Shown here in pieces: positions 1 through 7,221 of a stretch of 19,076 nt of DNA. The notes beneath the pieces were generated by a model. That model was not told the DNA's origin. It worked only from the letters and a program-made list of their open reading frames with translations, and did not search any database. Location of the stretch: positions 1 through 19,076 of the forward strand of contig JBKHHU010000049.1 in assembly GCA_046539045.1 (NCBI GenBank), read 5' to 3'. Every line of letters begins with the position of its first letter. The first letter of the stretch is position 1. The stretch is from JBKHHU01 sp046539045 (lineage in GTDB: Bacteria > Planctomycetota > Phycisphaerae > SM23-33). Position numbers and translations under genes: made by a program.

Positions 1-3
1 TAA

Positions 4-254
4 AGTGGGTAGGCAATGGTGCGTAGGCAAACAGGCGCGGGGGCTGTTTGGTGGGCACCGTTCAGTGGGTGCTCCAGGCCAAGAGCCGATGAGTCCGAGG
101 CTTTAGGCAAAAAGTTCGCGTCGTTCGCGCTGTTCGTGGCTACATGCCCCAACGGGACGGAACTCACAGCAAAGCTCCGGCGCCTATTGCCTACTGCCCA
201 AGCACTAAGCACTCCGGAAGCAGTGGGTAGGCAGTGGTGCGTAGGCAACAGGCG
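4..254. repeat. Pair of ~33-bp direct repeats in gene-free DNA
   Basis: Two near-identical copies lie at 4-37 and 222-254. Both begin AGTGGGTAGGCA and continue TGGTGCGTAGGCAA then CAGGCG, with one substitution (A/G) and one single-base indel between them. A partly inverted version (TTGCCTACTGCCCA) sits at 187-200, so the second copy can fold back on it with a small bulge. No convincing gene lies between the copies. They look like members of a dispersed intergenic repeat family. Whether they occur elsewhere in the genome cannot be judged from this window. Confidence 0.75.
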
Positions 255-302
255 GGGGGCTTGCCGGGAGATCTCGTGCAGTGGCGGTGCTGTTTTCTCT
301 CC

Positions 303-382
303 GGTCAACCAATTAACCGGTCAACCAATTAACCGATCAACCAATTAACCGATCAACCAATCAACCGATCAACCAATCCCAA
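303..382. repeat. 16-bp tandem repeat, five units
   Basis: Five consecutive 16-bp units start at 303, 319, 335, 351 and 367. The unit is GGTCAACCAATTAACC, with the first two bases changing to GA in later units and the fourth and fifth units diverging at their 3' halves. Each unit is itself two related 8-mers (xxTCAACC and AATTAACC), which suggests growth by slippage. The array ends about 20 bp upstream of the TATAAT box before rpe, so it could be an inert minisatellite or a set of binding sites. Apart from these repeats, nothing supportable is seen in 1-400. Confidence 0.85.
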
Positions 383-404
383 CCACGCGCCGTCCCATCC
401 GCAC

Positions 405-410
405 TATAAT
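405..410 (+). promoter_or_regulatory. Candidate -10 box upstream of rpe
   Basis: A perfect TATAAT lies at 405-410. The -35 position at 17-bp spacing (382-387) reads ACCACG, which is a poor match, and there is no extended -10 TG. A transcript from here would start near 417 and carry a leader of about 74 nt before the ATG at 491. It is the only plausible promoter seen before the rpe group. Confidence 0.5.
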
Positions 411-455
411 CTGGACTGGATCGGACTTTGTCTGTACAATTCCCTGTTAATTGCA

Positions 456-482
456 GCCTGCCGGGCGAACCGGCGGGCTTTC
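456..482 (+). promoter_or_regulatory. GC-rich hairpin in the rpe leader
   Basis: GCCTGCCGG (456-464) pairs with CCGGCGGGC (470-478), nine base pairs with one T-G wobble, closing a GCGAA loop. It is followed by TTTC. The hairpin ends 12 bases before the preferred rpe start codon at 491, so in the mRNA it would sit over or against the ribosome-binding region. It looks terminator-like but has only three Ts. It could attenuate transcription, limit translation initiation, or be incidental. Confidence 0.45.
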
Positions 483-490
483 AAAGCATT

Positions 491-1222
491 ATGGCAGAAG
501 ACAAAAACAACACGGTCATCTGGAAGCAGTTGACGAAGCCTCCGCTGATCGCTCCCTCGCTGCTGGCGGTGGATTTCACGCAGATGGGCGCCAAGGCGGA
601 CGAAGCGCTTGCCGGCGGGGCCGACGTGCTGCACGTGGACGTCATGGACGGGCATTTCGTGCCCAACCTGTCGATGGGGCCCGCTGTGGTCAAGAAGCTG
701 CGCGCCTATACCGACGCGCCGATCGACGTGCACCTGATGGTGACCGACCCGTGGTATTTCTCGGAGCGGTTCATCGAAGCCGGGGCCGACAGCATCACGT
801 TCCACATCGAGGTGATGGGCGACTGGGGCACCGGCAGGCCTGAAAAAGCCCGGGAAATGGTCCAAAAGCTGCGAGACCTTGGTTCCGGGGCGTCCGTTGT
901 ACTTAAACCCGACACCCGCGCAATCGAACTGGAGCCGATCATCGAAGACATCGACATGGTGCTGGTGATGACGGTCGAGCCCGGTTTCGGAGGGCAATCG
1001 TTCATGGAAGACCAGTTGGACAAGATTCGCGAGATCCGCGGTATGCTTCGCGACGACCAGCGGCTGCAGGTGGACGGTGGGATCAACCCGGACACTGCCA
1101 AGCCGGCTGCCGAGGCGGGCGCGGATGTTTTCGTCGCCGGGGAGAATGTCTTCGGTAGCGACGACATCGCCGGATCGATCCGGGCCCTTCGAGAGGCAGC
1201 CGACGTGCGGTCGGCGAGCTGA
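491..1222 (+). CDS. rpe: Ribulose-phosphate 3-epimerase
   Basis: Interconverts D-ribulose 5-phosphate and D-xylulose 5-phosphate in the cytosolic pentose phosphate pathway. The single-domain TIM barrel is complete. Visible family motifs are IAPSLLAVDF at the first strand, HVDVMDGHFVPN with the metal/catalytic Asp, DVHLMVTDP with the metal His, then a central FHIE, VEPGFGGQSF in the phosphate-binding loop, and LQVDGGIN with the second catalytic Asp. The start at 491 (MAEDKNN) gives 243 residues, close to the usual 215-230. An in-frame TTG at 428 would add 21 residues, but those overlap a leader hairpin and are not family-like. Neither start has a strong Shine-Dalgarno. It is followed after 26 bp by the histidine-phosphatase-like gene, likely in the same transcript. 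Confidence 0.96.
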   Translation: MAEDKNNTVIWKQLTKPPLIAPSLLAVDFTQMGAKADEALAGGADVLHVDVMDGHFVPNLSMGPAVVKKLRAYTDAPIDVHLMVTDPWYFSERFIEAGADSITFHIEVMGDWGTGRPEKAREMVQKLRDLGSGASVVLKPDTRAIELEPIIEDIDMVLVMTVEPGFGGQSFMEDQLDKIREIRGMLRDDQRLQVDGGINPDTAKPAAEAGADVFVAGENVFGSDDIAGSIRALREAADVRSAS

Positions 1223-1248
1223 CGGGGCACACCAGTTCAGGATATGCC

Positions 1249-1818
1249 ATGGCAAGGCTTTATGTGATCCAGACTGGGCAGACGCGCTTCGAGACCGAGG
1301 GTCGTCTGGACTCGGCTGTCGGCGCTCCGCTGACCGAGGAGGGATGTCAGCAGGTCAGGAACATTGCCCGTTCGCTGCAGGGCCAGGAGATTTCCGTGGT
1401 CTACTGCGGCCAGCGGGAAAGCGAGCGACAGACGGCCGACCTGCTGAAAGAGCAGCTCCGCGTTAAAGAGAAGATCCAGAAAAAGTTACAGGAAATCGAC
1501 TACGGCCTCTGGCAGGGCCTGACTGTCGAAGAAATCAAACGCCGTCAACCCAAAATCTACCGCCTCTGGACCCACCACCCCACAGATGTCTGCCCGCCCG
1601 GTGGAGAGAGTCTGCAGGACATGGAACAACGCCTCCGTCACGCTCTCAGGGACGTGCTCAAGAAGCACAAGAAGGACGCCGCGGCGTTGGTTCTTCGACC
1701 GGTCGCGATGGGACTGTTGCGGTGCATCCTGAAAGGGGAGCCCGCTGAGGCGCTGTGGGACCAGGTGGACCCGGAGTTCACCTGGAGCAGTTACGACACC
1801 AACGGACAGAGATTCTGA
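1249..1818 (+). CDS. Histidine-phosphatase-fold protein lacking catalytic residues
   Basis: A 189-residue protein with the layout of the histidine phosphatase (phosphoglycerate mutase-like) superfamily: first strand RLYVIQTGQT, LTEEGCQQ, SERQTA, LQEIDYGLWQGLT, PGGES and a final hydrophobic strand. The catalytic signature is lost. The family RHG triad start is Q8-T9-G10, so the phospho-accepting His is Thr. The phosphate-binding Arg of the RAxxTA motif is Ser58, and the second His (usually SHG) aligns with Pro151. The Glu of the LxE motif (E82) is kept. By the known mechanism it should not be a phosphatase or mutase; a binding or regulatory role is inference. Start ATG at 1249 has AGGA about 7 nt upstream. 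It lies between rpe and accD on the same strand. Confidence 0.85.
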   Translation: MARLYVIQTGQTRFETEGRLDSAVGAPLTEEGCQQVRNIARSLQGQEISVVYCGQRESERQTADLLKEQLRVKEKIQKKLQEIDYGLWQGLTVEEIKRRQPKIYRLWTHHPTDVCPPGGESLQDMEQRLRHALRDVLKKHKKDAAALVLRPVAMGLLRCILKGEPAEALWDQVDPEFTWSSYDTNGQRF

Positions 1819-1910
1819 GGTGCATCGCCATGGCAAGGACAACCATGCGAGCCGCTACGAAAGAAGCAGCCGGACGCAAAAACGCAATCGCCCTTCCGGG
1901 AGAGTTGATA

Positions 1911-2786
1911 ATGGCCAATATCGAGACGGATTCCTCTTACCAACCGTATGACGCCTCCGTATTCGAAGGTCCGGCGATGCGCGAGAAGCGCGACATCCCG
2001 GACGGTTTGTGGATGCGGTGTCCGAATTGCGAGGGCATGCTGTTCAGCAAAACCGTCGCGGAGAACATGAACGCCTGCCCGGATTGCGGGAAGCATTTTC
2101 GCGTGGGTGGAGCGCTGCGGATCCGGCAACTGGTCGACCCGGACAGTTTCGAGGCGTTGTTCACGGATGTCGCCCCGGCCGACCCGCTGGACTTCGAGTG
2201 GGCGGGCAAGACGTACAAGGACCGCATCGCCAAAGAGCAGAAGAAGACCGGCTATAAGGAGGCGATGCATACCGGTATCGCCTACATCAAGGGCCGTCGT
2301 GTGGCCCTCGGGGTGATGGACGGCGACTTCCTGATGGGGTCGCTGGGTTCGGTGATGGGCGAGAAGATCACCGCCCTGATCGAGACCGCCGCCGAGCAGA
2401 AGCTTCCGCTGATTCTGATCTGCATGTCCGGTGGGGCCCGGATGCACGAGGGCGCGCTGAGCCTGATGCAGATGGCCAAGACCTCCGCGGCCCTGGCCCG
2501 CTTCGACGATGCCGGCGGACTGTACATCTCGGTGCTGACCGACCCGACCACCGGCGGGACCACCGCCAGCTTCGCCATGCTGGGCGATATCATCCTGGCT
2601 GAGCCGGAAGCGTTGATCTGTTTCGCCGGCCCGCGCGTGATCGCCAACACCATCAAACAGGATCTGCCCGAGGGCTTCCAGCGGGCCGAGTTCCTGCAGG
2701 AGAAGGGCTTCATCGACCGCATCGTTCGCCGCCACGACATGCGGAACGAACTGGCGATGCTGATCGATTACCTGCACAAGGGTTGA
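1911..2786 (+). CDS. accD: Acetyl-CoA carboxylase carboxyltransferase subunit beta
   Basis: Beta half of the carboxyltransferase that moves the carboxyl group from carboxybiotin to acetyl-CoA, the first committed step of fatty acid synthesis; it needs AccA, which is not in this window. A four-Cys zinc ribbon near the N-terminus (CPNC at about residues 37-40 and CPDC about 18 residues later) precedes the crotonase-like carboxyltransferase core. The core shows GVMDGDFLMGSLGSVMGEKI, the MSGGARMHEG motif, and LTDPTTGGTTASFAMLGD with the glycine-rich acyl-CoA pocket. The 291-residue length is normal. The frame stays open upstream to before 1830, but ATG 1911 has a good GGGAGAG ribosome-binding site and a family-like N-terminus, so it is preferred. 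A hairpin follows the stop. Confidence 0.97.
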   Translation: MANIETDSSYQPYDASVFEGPAMREKRDIPDGLWMRCPNCEGMLFSKTVAENMNACPDCGKHFRVGGALRIRQLVDPDSFEALFTDVAPADPLDFEWAGKTYKDRIAKEQKKTGYKEAMHTGIAYIKGRRVALGVMDGDFLMGSLGSVMGEKITALIETAAEQKLPLILICMSGGARMHEGALSLMQMAKTSAALARFDDAGGLYISVLTDPTTGGTTASFAMLGDIILAEPEALICFAGPRVIANTIKQDLPEGFQRAEFLQEKGFIDRIVRRHDMRNELAMLIDYLHKG

Positions 2787-2810
2787 GACGCATCCCGCAA
2801 CACGTACGAT

Positions 2811-2838
2811 AACGGGTCGGCCGATCGGTCGGCCCGTT
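2811..2838 (+). terminator. Hairpin after accD
   Basis: AACGGGTCGGCC (2811-2822) pairs with GGTCGGCCCGTT (2827-2838) through 12 pairs, two of them G-T wobbles, around a GATC loop. Only three Ts follow, so it may be a weak or partial terminator, or a processing/stability element, between accD and the downstream M24-like gene. Confidence 0.55.
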
Positions 2839-2857
2839 TCCTATGGGGAAGAGCGAC

Positions 2858-3979
2858 ATGGCAAAGAGCAACGGAAACCACAACGCACCGGCCGGCAAGA
2901 AAGCCAGAGTGGCCCGATACCTCAAGGCAGCCGGGCTGGAGGCGCTGGTGCTAACCCGGCCGGAGAACGTCAGCTGGTATACCGACGGCGCGTGCGCAGC
3001 AACCTCGCCGACCGACTGGCCCGGGCGGGTTTGCCTGATCGTTTCCGCTGACGCCGCCACGGCCCTCTGTGCCAACACGCACGCCGACAGCCTGCGGGAA
3101 GAGAAGCTCTCCGGCAGCGGCATCGAGGTGCTGGAGTATCCGTGGTTCGACGATGCTACGCGGGAGGACATGCTGCGTCAGACGCTCAAGGGAAGATCGT
3201 TCGCAGCCGACGTTCCCGGCATGGCCGGTGCGGAGCGGCTGATTGGGGCGGAGTTCCAGGCCATGCGAATGCAGATGGACGAGGCGGAACTGCAGCGGTA
3301 CGGCACGCTGTGCAGTGAGTTGACCGCGGCGGTCGAGGCCGTCTGCACCATGGTCGAGCCGCTTCAACGGGAGGAGGAGCTGGCGGGGCTTATCGACGTG
3401 ATGTGCAAGCAGAACTCGATCCGGCCGTGGGAGGTTTTCGTCGCCGCCGATGAGCGGATGGATCGCTACCCGCGAGCCTCGTGGACCGACAAGCCGGTCC
3501 GCTCGCAGTTTTCCGTACTGGTTGTGGCGCAGCGCGAAGGGCTCTTTGCCGCGACAGGGCGGGTGGTGACGTTCGGCAAGCCGTCGCGACAGTTGCAGGC
3601 CCGGTACGAGGCGATGCAGAACGTCCTGGGCTGCCTGATCGACGGCAGCCGACCGGGGCAGGGGCTGACGGACATTCTCGGCGGTTGCGCTCAGGTGGCC
3701 GAGGAGGGTGGGCTTGGCAAGCCATGGCAGGCCGCTCCGCAAGGCGGGATCACGGGCTATCGTTCGATGGAAGTGCCTGCCGGCCCGGAGGCGAAGGTGC
3801 AGCTTGCGCCGGGGAATGTGCTGGCCTGGACACCGACCGCAGGCGGGACGATGCTTGGCGAGACCGTCGCTGCCGACGCGGATGGCGGGCTGCTGCTCGG
3901 CAATGCCACCGATTGGCCCGTGTGCAAGATCCAGGCAGCCGGCAGGACGTTGCGGATCCCGGAGATCCTGGTCCGCTGA
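2858..3979 (+). CDS. M24/creatinase-like protein with degenerate metal site
   Basis: A 373-residue protein with the two-domain plan of Xaa-Pro aminopeptidases. The creatinase-type N-terminal domain (about residues 18-135) contains LEALVLTRPENVSWYTDG, and a helix-rich linker leads to a pita-bread-like C-terminal part. The five M24 metal ligands (Asp, Asp, His, Glu, Glu) are not evident. Where the two Asp should be, the sequence reads VLVVAQREGLFAATGR; the His region reads QGGITGY; the first Glu region reads LAWTPTAGG. Only the last Glu may survive (GET, E335). It is therefore probably not a classical metallopeptidase. The start at 2858 (MAKSNG) has GGGGAAG about 6 nt upstream, whereas the in-frame ATG at 2843 has none. 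It is the last gene before the convergent RNase E gene. The fold call is by pattern only. Confidence 0.75.
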   Translation: MAKSNGNHNAPAGKKARVARYLKAAGLEALVLTRPENVSWYTDGACAATSPTDWPGRVCLIVSADAATALCANTHADSLREEKLSGSGIEVLEYPWFDDATREDMLRQTLKGRSFAADVPGMAGAERLIGAEFQAMRMQMDEAELQRYGTLCSELTAAVEAVCTMVEPLQREEELAGLIDVMCKQNSIRPWEVFVAADERMDRYPRASWTDKPVRSQFSVLVVAQREGLFAATGRVVTFGKPSRQLQARYEAMQNVLGCLIDGSRPGQGLTDILGGCAQVAEEGGLGKPWQAAPQGGITGYRSMEVPAGPEAKVQLAPGNVLAWTPTAGGTMLGETVAADADGGLLLGNATDWPVCKIQAAGRTLRIPEILVR

Positions 3980-3998
3980 GGCATACACAAATGAGAAA

Positions 3999-4021
3999 TG
4001 GCGGGCCATCGCGACCCGCCA
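3999..4021. terminator. Shared hairpin between convergent genes
   Basis: TGGCGGG (3999-4005) and CCCGCCA (4015-4021) form a perfect 7-bp stem with a 9-base loop, midway in the gap between the convergent M24-like and RNase E genes. Read on the minus strand it is followed by TTTCTCATTTG, a moderately T-rich stretch, so it fits best as the terminator of the long minus-strand operon. On the plus strand no T-run follows. Confidence 0.65.
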
Positions 4022-4048
4022 CTCTCGTCACTTACAGTGTCAAAATTC

Positions 4049-7000
4049 TCAGGACTCGTCAGACGACTCGTCCGGTTCGGCCGCCGCGGCTGACTTCTTG
4101 GACGACTTCGTCCGGGTCGATTTCTTCGAAGACTTCTTGGCCGCCTTCTTGGCCGTCTTCCTGGTGGACTTTTTGGCCTTCTTGGTGCTCTTTTTGGCAC
4201 TTTTGGCCTTGTTGCCGGCGGCTTTCTTCCGTGTCGACTTTTTGGCTTTCTTCTCTGCTTTGTCCGCAGACTTGGAAGTGTCCTCGTCGGCGTTTGCCTC
4301 GGCATCCGCCTTTGCGGACTTCTTCGTCGATTTCCTGCCAGCCGCCTTCTTCCGCTTCCTTTTGGCCTTGGGTTTGGGCGTCTGGTCCTTGGCCTCTTCG
4401 GTCCCAGTCGACTGCTGCTCTGCAGGCTTCTGGTCAGACTCAGCCGTCTCCTGCTGCTCGGGTTCGGACGGTGCCTGATCCTTTTCCTGATCGTCCTTGC
4501 CTGCGTCCTTTTCGGCTGCCGGTTCGGATTCCCTGGCGGACTTCCGCGGCCGTCTGCGCCGCTTGCGCTTCGGCTTGTCGGATTTCTGCTCGGCAGGCTT
4601 GTCCTCGGCCTTCGGGCTCTGCCGATCGTTGTCTTTCGCCTCGGCCGGCTTGGGTTCGCTCTCGGCGGTGCTGTCCTGCTTCTTTGTCCGCTCGAACTCC
4701 TCCGGCCTGTCCGCCTCGGCCCGCCGTGCGGCAGGATTCAGCTTGAGGTTCTTCGGCGAGCCGATGCTCTTCTCCGACGGCTTGATCTTCTTGTAAGGCC
4801 GCCGGCGCGAACCGGACGGACGCCAGACGCTTTTCTCCGACTCGGGCTTTTCCTGCTCTTCGTCGGAGCTGTCGTAGGGGCTTTCGGAACCGCCGCTGGA
4901 GCCGGACTCTTCCGACGCTTTCTGCGGCTGGTCCTTTTGCTCGATCAGGTCGCGGAACGGCGCGGGCACCTCGATCTTGGGAACATCCTCAACCCGGAAA
5001 GGCTCCAGTTCCCGGGACGTCTCCTGCTTGGGTTCGGGCTTCTGCTCAGGCGACTGGGGTTGGCTCTTCCCCGGTTGCTTCTGTTCGGAGGGTTTCTGTT
5101 CCGAAGGCTTCTGTTCCTGCTGTTTCTGTTCGGGCTGTTCCTGGCGGGACTGGTCGTCTTTGCGACGGCCTCTGCCTCCGCGTCTTCCACGGCGGGAGCG
5201 TTTCTTCTTTTCTGCGGCAGGCTGGTCCGATTCCTGCTGTTTCTGATCCGACTGGTCCTGGTCCTGTTGCTCCTGCTGGTCCTTCTTCTGGTCCTGTTGC
5301 TGCTGGGGCTGTTGCTCGGCTTGGGCCTGCTGGTCTTTTTCCTGCTCGGCCTGTTCCTGCTGCTCTTTCTTGCGGTGTTTTTTTCCGCCCCGACGGCCTC
5401 TGCGGCGACGTTTCTTCTTTTTGCCTTCCTGGTCCTGATCCTGGTCCTCGTCGCGGGGCTGGTCTTTCTTCTCGCCGGTATCCTGTTCCTGGTCCTGTTC
5501 CCGTTCTTCCGGCTTCTCCTGGGACTGCTTCCGGGCCTGCTTGAGCCACTGGTCCATCGTCTGCACTTCGGCAGCGTTCGTCTTGCCGTTGCTGGTCAGG
5601 TCGTGCTCCCAGGCGACCGTTGCGCCGCGCGAGTTGCGGCAGGTGACTTCCAGATCGTCGCCGGAGAGGTCCTGCCCGCCATGGATCAGGATCTTCTTGC
5701 CCGTCCGTTCCTCCATCGCCGCCAGGGCGTGTCGCTGGTGGTTGCCCATGTACAGAGCGACCGACGGAGTGACGGTCATCTCGACCTCGGCTACGTCCTT
5801 GTCCGAAAGCGCCCGTTGCAGCACCCGCATCGCCAGCAGCGCCTGCGATTCCGGGCTCTTGACCAGCCCGGATCCCTGGCAGCATTCGCACGTGCCGTAG
5901 ATGCTGTGTTTGAGGCTCGGGCCGAGACGTTGACGGGTCATCTCCAGCAGCCCGAAGGCGCTGAGGCGGAGGATCTTGGTCTTCGCCCGATCGTTCTTGA
6001 CCAGCTTGCGCACCTCGCGCTCCACCGCACGGCGGTTCTTGTCGTGCCGCATGTCGATAAAGTCGATCACGATCAGCCCGCCAAGGTCCCGCAGGCGCAA
6101 CTGCCGCGTGATCTCCTTGGCTGCCTGGAGGTTCATCTGCAGGGCCGTCTCTTCGGCGTTGTTGTGCTTGCGGAAGCGCCCGGAGTTGACGTCGATGGCC
6201 ACGAGTGCCTCGGTCTGGTCGATCACCAACGAACCGCCGGATTTCATCTCGACGCGGCGGGAGTAGATCTTCTCGATCTCATCCTCGATTCCGAAATCGT
6301 GGAAGATCCCGCCGTCGCCGACGTACAGATCGATCGCGTGCTTCGTCCGCGGCATGGCCACGTCCAGGAAGTTTTTGACCTTGTGCGCTGTCTCCACGTC
6401 GTCGCAGGCGATGCGATCGATGTCGGAGTTGTAGATGTCGCGGATCGTCCGCGTGATCAGGTCGGACTCCTGGTAGATCTCGGCAGGGGCCTTGGTGGTC
6501 TTGTTCTTGTGCTTGATCGATTTCCACAAACGCAGCAGGTAGTTCAGATCGCGCTGCAGGTCGCGTTTGGACCGGCCGAGCCCGGCGGTGCGGACGATGA
6601 AGCCCATGTCCTTGGGCAGCTTCAGTTCCTTGAGGACGTCGCGAGCCTTGTCCCGCGTGTCTTCGTCGTCCACCTTGCGTGAGACGCCCAGCTTGCTCAT
6701 TCCGGGCATCATGACCAGCATTCTGCCCGGTATCGACAGGTACGTTGTCAGGGTCGGCCCCTTGGTGCCGATGCCTTCCTTGATCATCTGGACGATGACT
6801 TCCTGTCCGCGGCGAAGGCATTGCTGGATGGGCGGGCGGTCGCGTTGCGGGCGCTTGCGTCCGACCGGTTCGATATCCTGCTGTCCCTTCGGGAAGTACT
6901 GCGGGTTGATGTCGGAGATGTGCAGGAAACCGTTCTTGCCCATACCGAAATCGATGAAGGCCGCCTGAATGCTCGGCTCGACGTTGGTGACCTTGCCTTT

Positions 7001-7138
7001 GTAGATGTTGCCGACGTGGGAGGCCTTGGATGCCCGTTCGATGTAGAGTTCTTCCAGAGCTCCGTCTTCGAGGATGGCGATGCGGCATTCCTGATTCGCC
7101 ACCGTGTTGATCAGCATTTCCTTCTTCGTCTTACTCAT
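4049..7138 (-). CDS. rne: Ribonuclease E/G with long basic, Gln-rich C-terminal tail
   Basis: Single-strand endoribonuclease that processes rRNA/tRNA precursors and starts mRNA decay. The catalytic core fills about residues 1-530: an S1 RNA-binding domain (about 38-130, with VGNIYKGKVTNVEPSIQAAF) carrying an Arg/Pro/Gln-rich insertion, the 5'-sensor, then the DNase I-like domain. Catalytic D316 (AIDVNSG) and D359 (VIDFIDM) are 43 residues apart, as D303/D346 in E. coli. The Zn-link is C417-E-C-C420. The remaining ~495 residues are low-complexity: Gln/Glu/Asp-rich runs, two RRGRRGG clusters (near 572-588 and 644-660), an Arg-rich KRKRRRRPRK block, and a final Lys/Ser/Thr/Ala stretch like histone H1, ending in acidic ESSDES. 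The total of 1029 residues is close to E. coli RNase E. It is last in the DUF502-hpf-PTS-DUF2344 operon; a GGTGA lies just before the ATG. Confidence 0.96.
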   Translation of the reverse strand: MSKTKKEMLINTVANQECRIAILEDGALEELYIERASKASHVGNIYKGKVTNVEPSIQAAFIDFGMGKNGFLHISDINPQYFPKGQQDIEPVGRKRPQRDRPPIQQCLRRGQEVIVQMIKEGIGTKGPTLTTYLSIPGRMLVMMPGMSKLGVSRKVDDEDTRDKARDVLKELKLPKDMGFIVRTAGLGRSKRDLQRDLNYLLRLWKSIKHKNKTTKAPAEIYQESDLITRTIRDIYNSDIDRIACDDVETAHKVKNFLDVAMPRTKHAIDLYVGDGGIFHDFGIEDEIEKIYSRRVEMKSGGSLVIDQTEALVAIDVNSGRFRKHNNAEETALQMNLQAAKEITRQLRLRDLGGLIVIDFIDMRHDKNRRAVEREVRKLVKNDRAKTKILRLSAFGLLEMTRQRLGPSLKHSIYGTCECCQGSGLVKSPESQALLAMRVLQRALSDKDVAEVEMTVTPSVALYMGNHQRHALAAMEERTGKKILIHGGQDLSGDDLEVTCRNSRGATVAWEHDLTSNGKTNAAEVQTMDQWLKQARKQSQEKPEEREQDQEQDTGEKKDQPRDEDQDQDQEGKKKKRRRRGRRGGKKHRKKEQQEQAEQEKDQQAQAEQQPQQQQDQKKDQQEQQDQDQSDQKQQESDQPAAEKKKRSRRGRRGGRGRRKDDQSRQEQPEQKQQEQKPSEQKPSEQKQPGKSQPQSPEQKPEPKQETSRELEPFRVEDVPKIEVPAPFRDLIEQKDQPQKASEESGSSGGSESPYDSSDEEQEKPESEKSVWRPSGSRRRPYKKIKPSEKSIGSPKNLKLNPAARRAEADRPEEFERTKKQDSTAESEPKPAEAKDNDRQSPKAEDKPAEQKSDKPKRKRRRRPRKSARESEPAAEKDAGKDDQEKDQAPSEPEQQETAESDQKPAEQQSTGTEEAKDQTPKPKAKRKRKKAAGRKSTKKSAKADAEANADEDTSKSADKAEKKAKKSTRKKAAGNKAKSAKKSTKKAKKSTRKTAKKAAKKSSKKSTRTKSSKKSAAAAEPDESSDES

Positions 7139-7221
7139 GTTTCACCATTTCTGTGCCTGCCCGACCGGAAACGTCCGGTGCCGGCGCCTTGAGCAGCCTG
7201 GCGGCAGGGCGGTTGTTGTGT

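Noticed and set aside
16..348. Plus-strand open frame of 110 codons in the left gene-free region
   Set aside because: It consists of the 33-bp repeat copies and part of the 16-bp tandem array, has no ribosome-binding site and encodes no recognisable domain.
303..382. Possible CRISPR array
   Set aside because: The units are directly adjacent 16-mers with no spacers, and no cas genes are nearby.
428..490. TTG start giving rpe 21 extra residues
   Set aside because: The added stretch covers a leader hairpin, has no ribosome-binding site and exceeds the family length; ATG 491 fits better.
1791..2777. 328-codon frame antisense to accD
   Set aside because: It is fully opposite a well-conserved gene, has no motifs and is typical of GC-rich shadow frames.
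3708..4478. Plus-strand open frame with repeated Phe/Leu/Asp pattern
   Set aside because: It overlaps the end of the M24-like gene and then the complement of the Lys-rich RNase E tail; not a real gene or membrane protein.
4937..6682. Long plus-strand open frame (581 codons), Leu-rich, opposite RNase E
   Set aside because: It is the antisense shadow of the low-complexity tail and core of RNase E. The hydrophobic look comes from complementing Lys/Glu/Gln codons, and no domain is visible.
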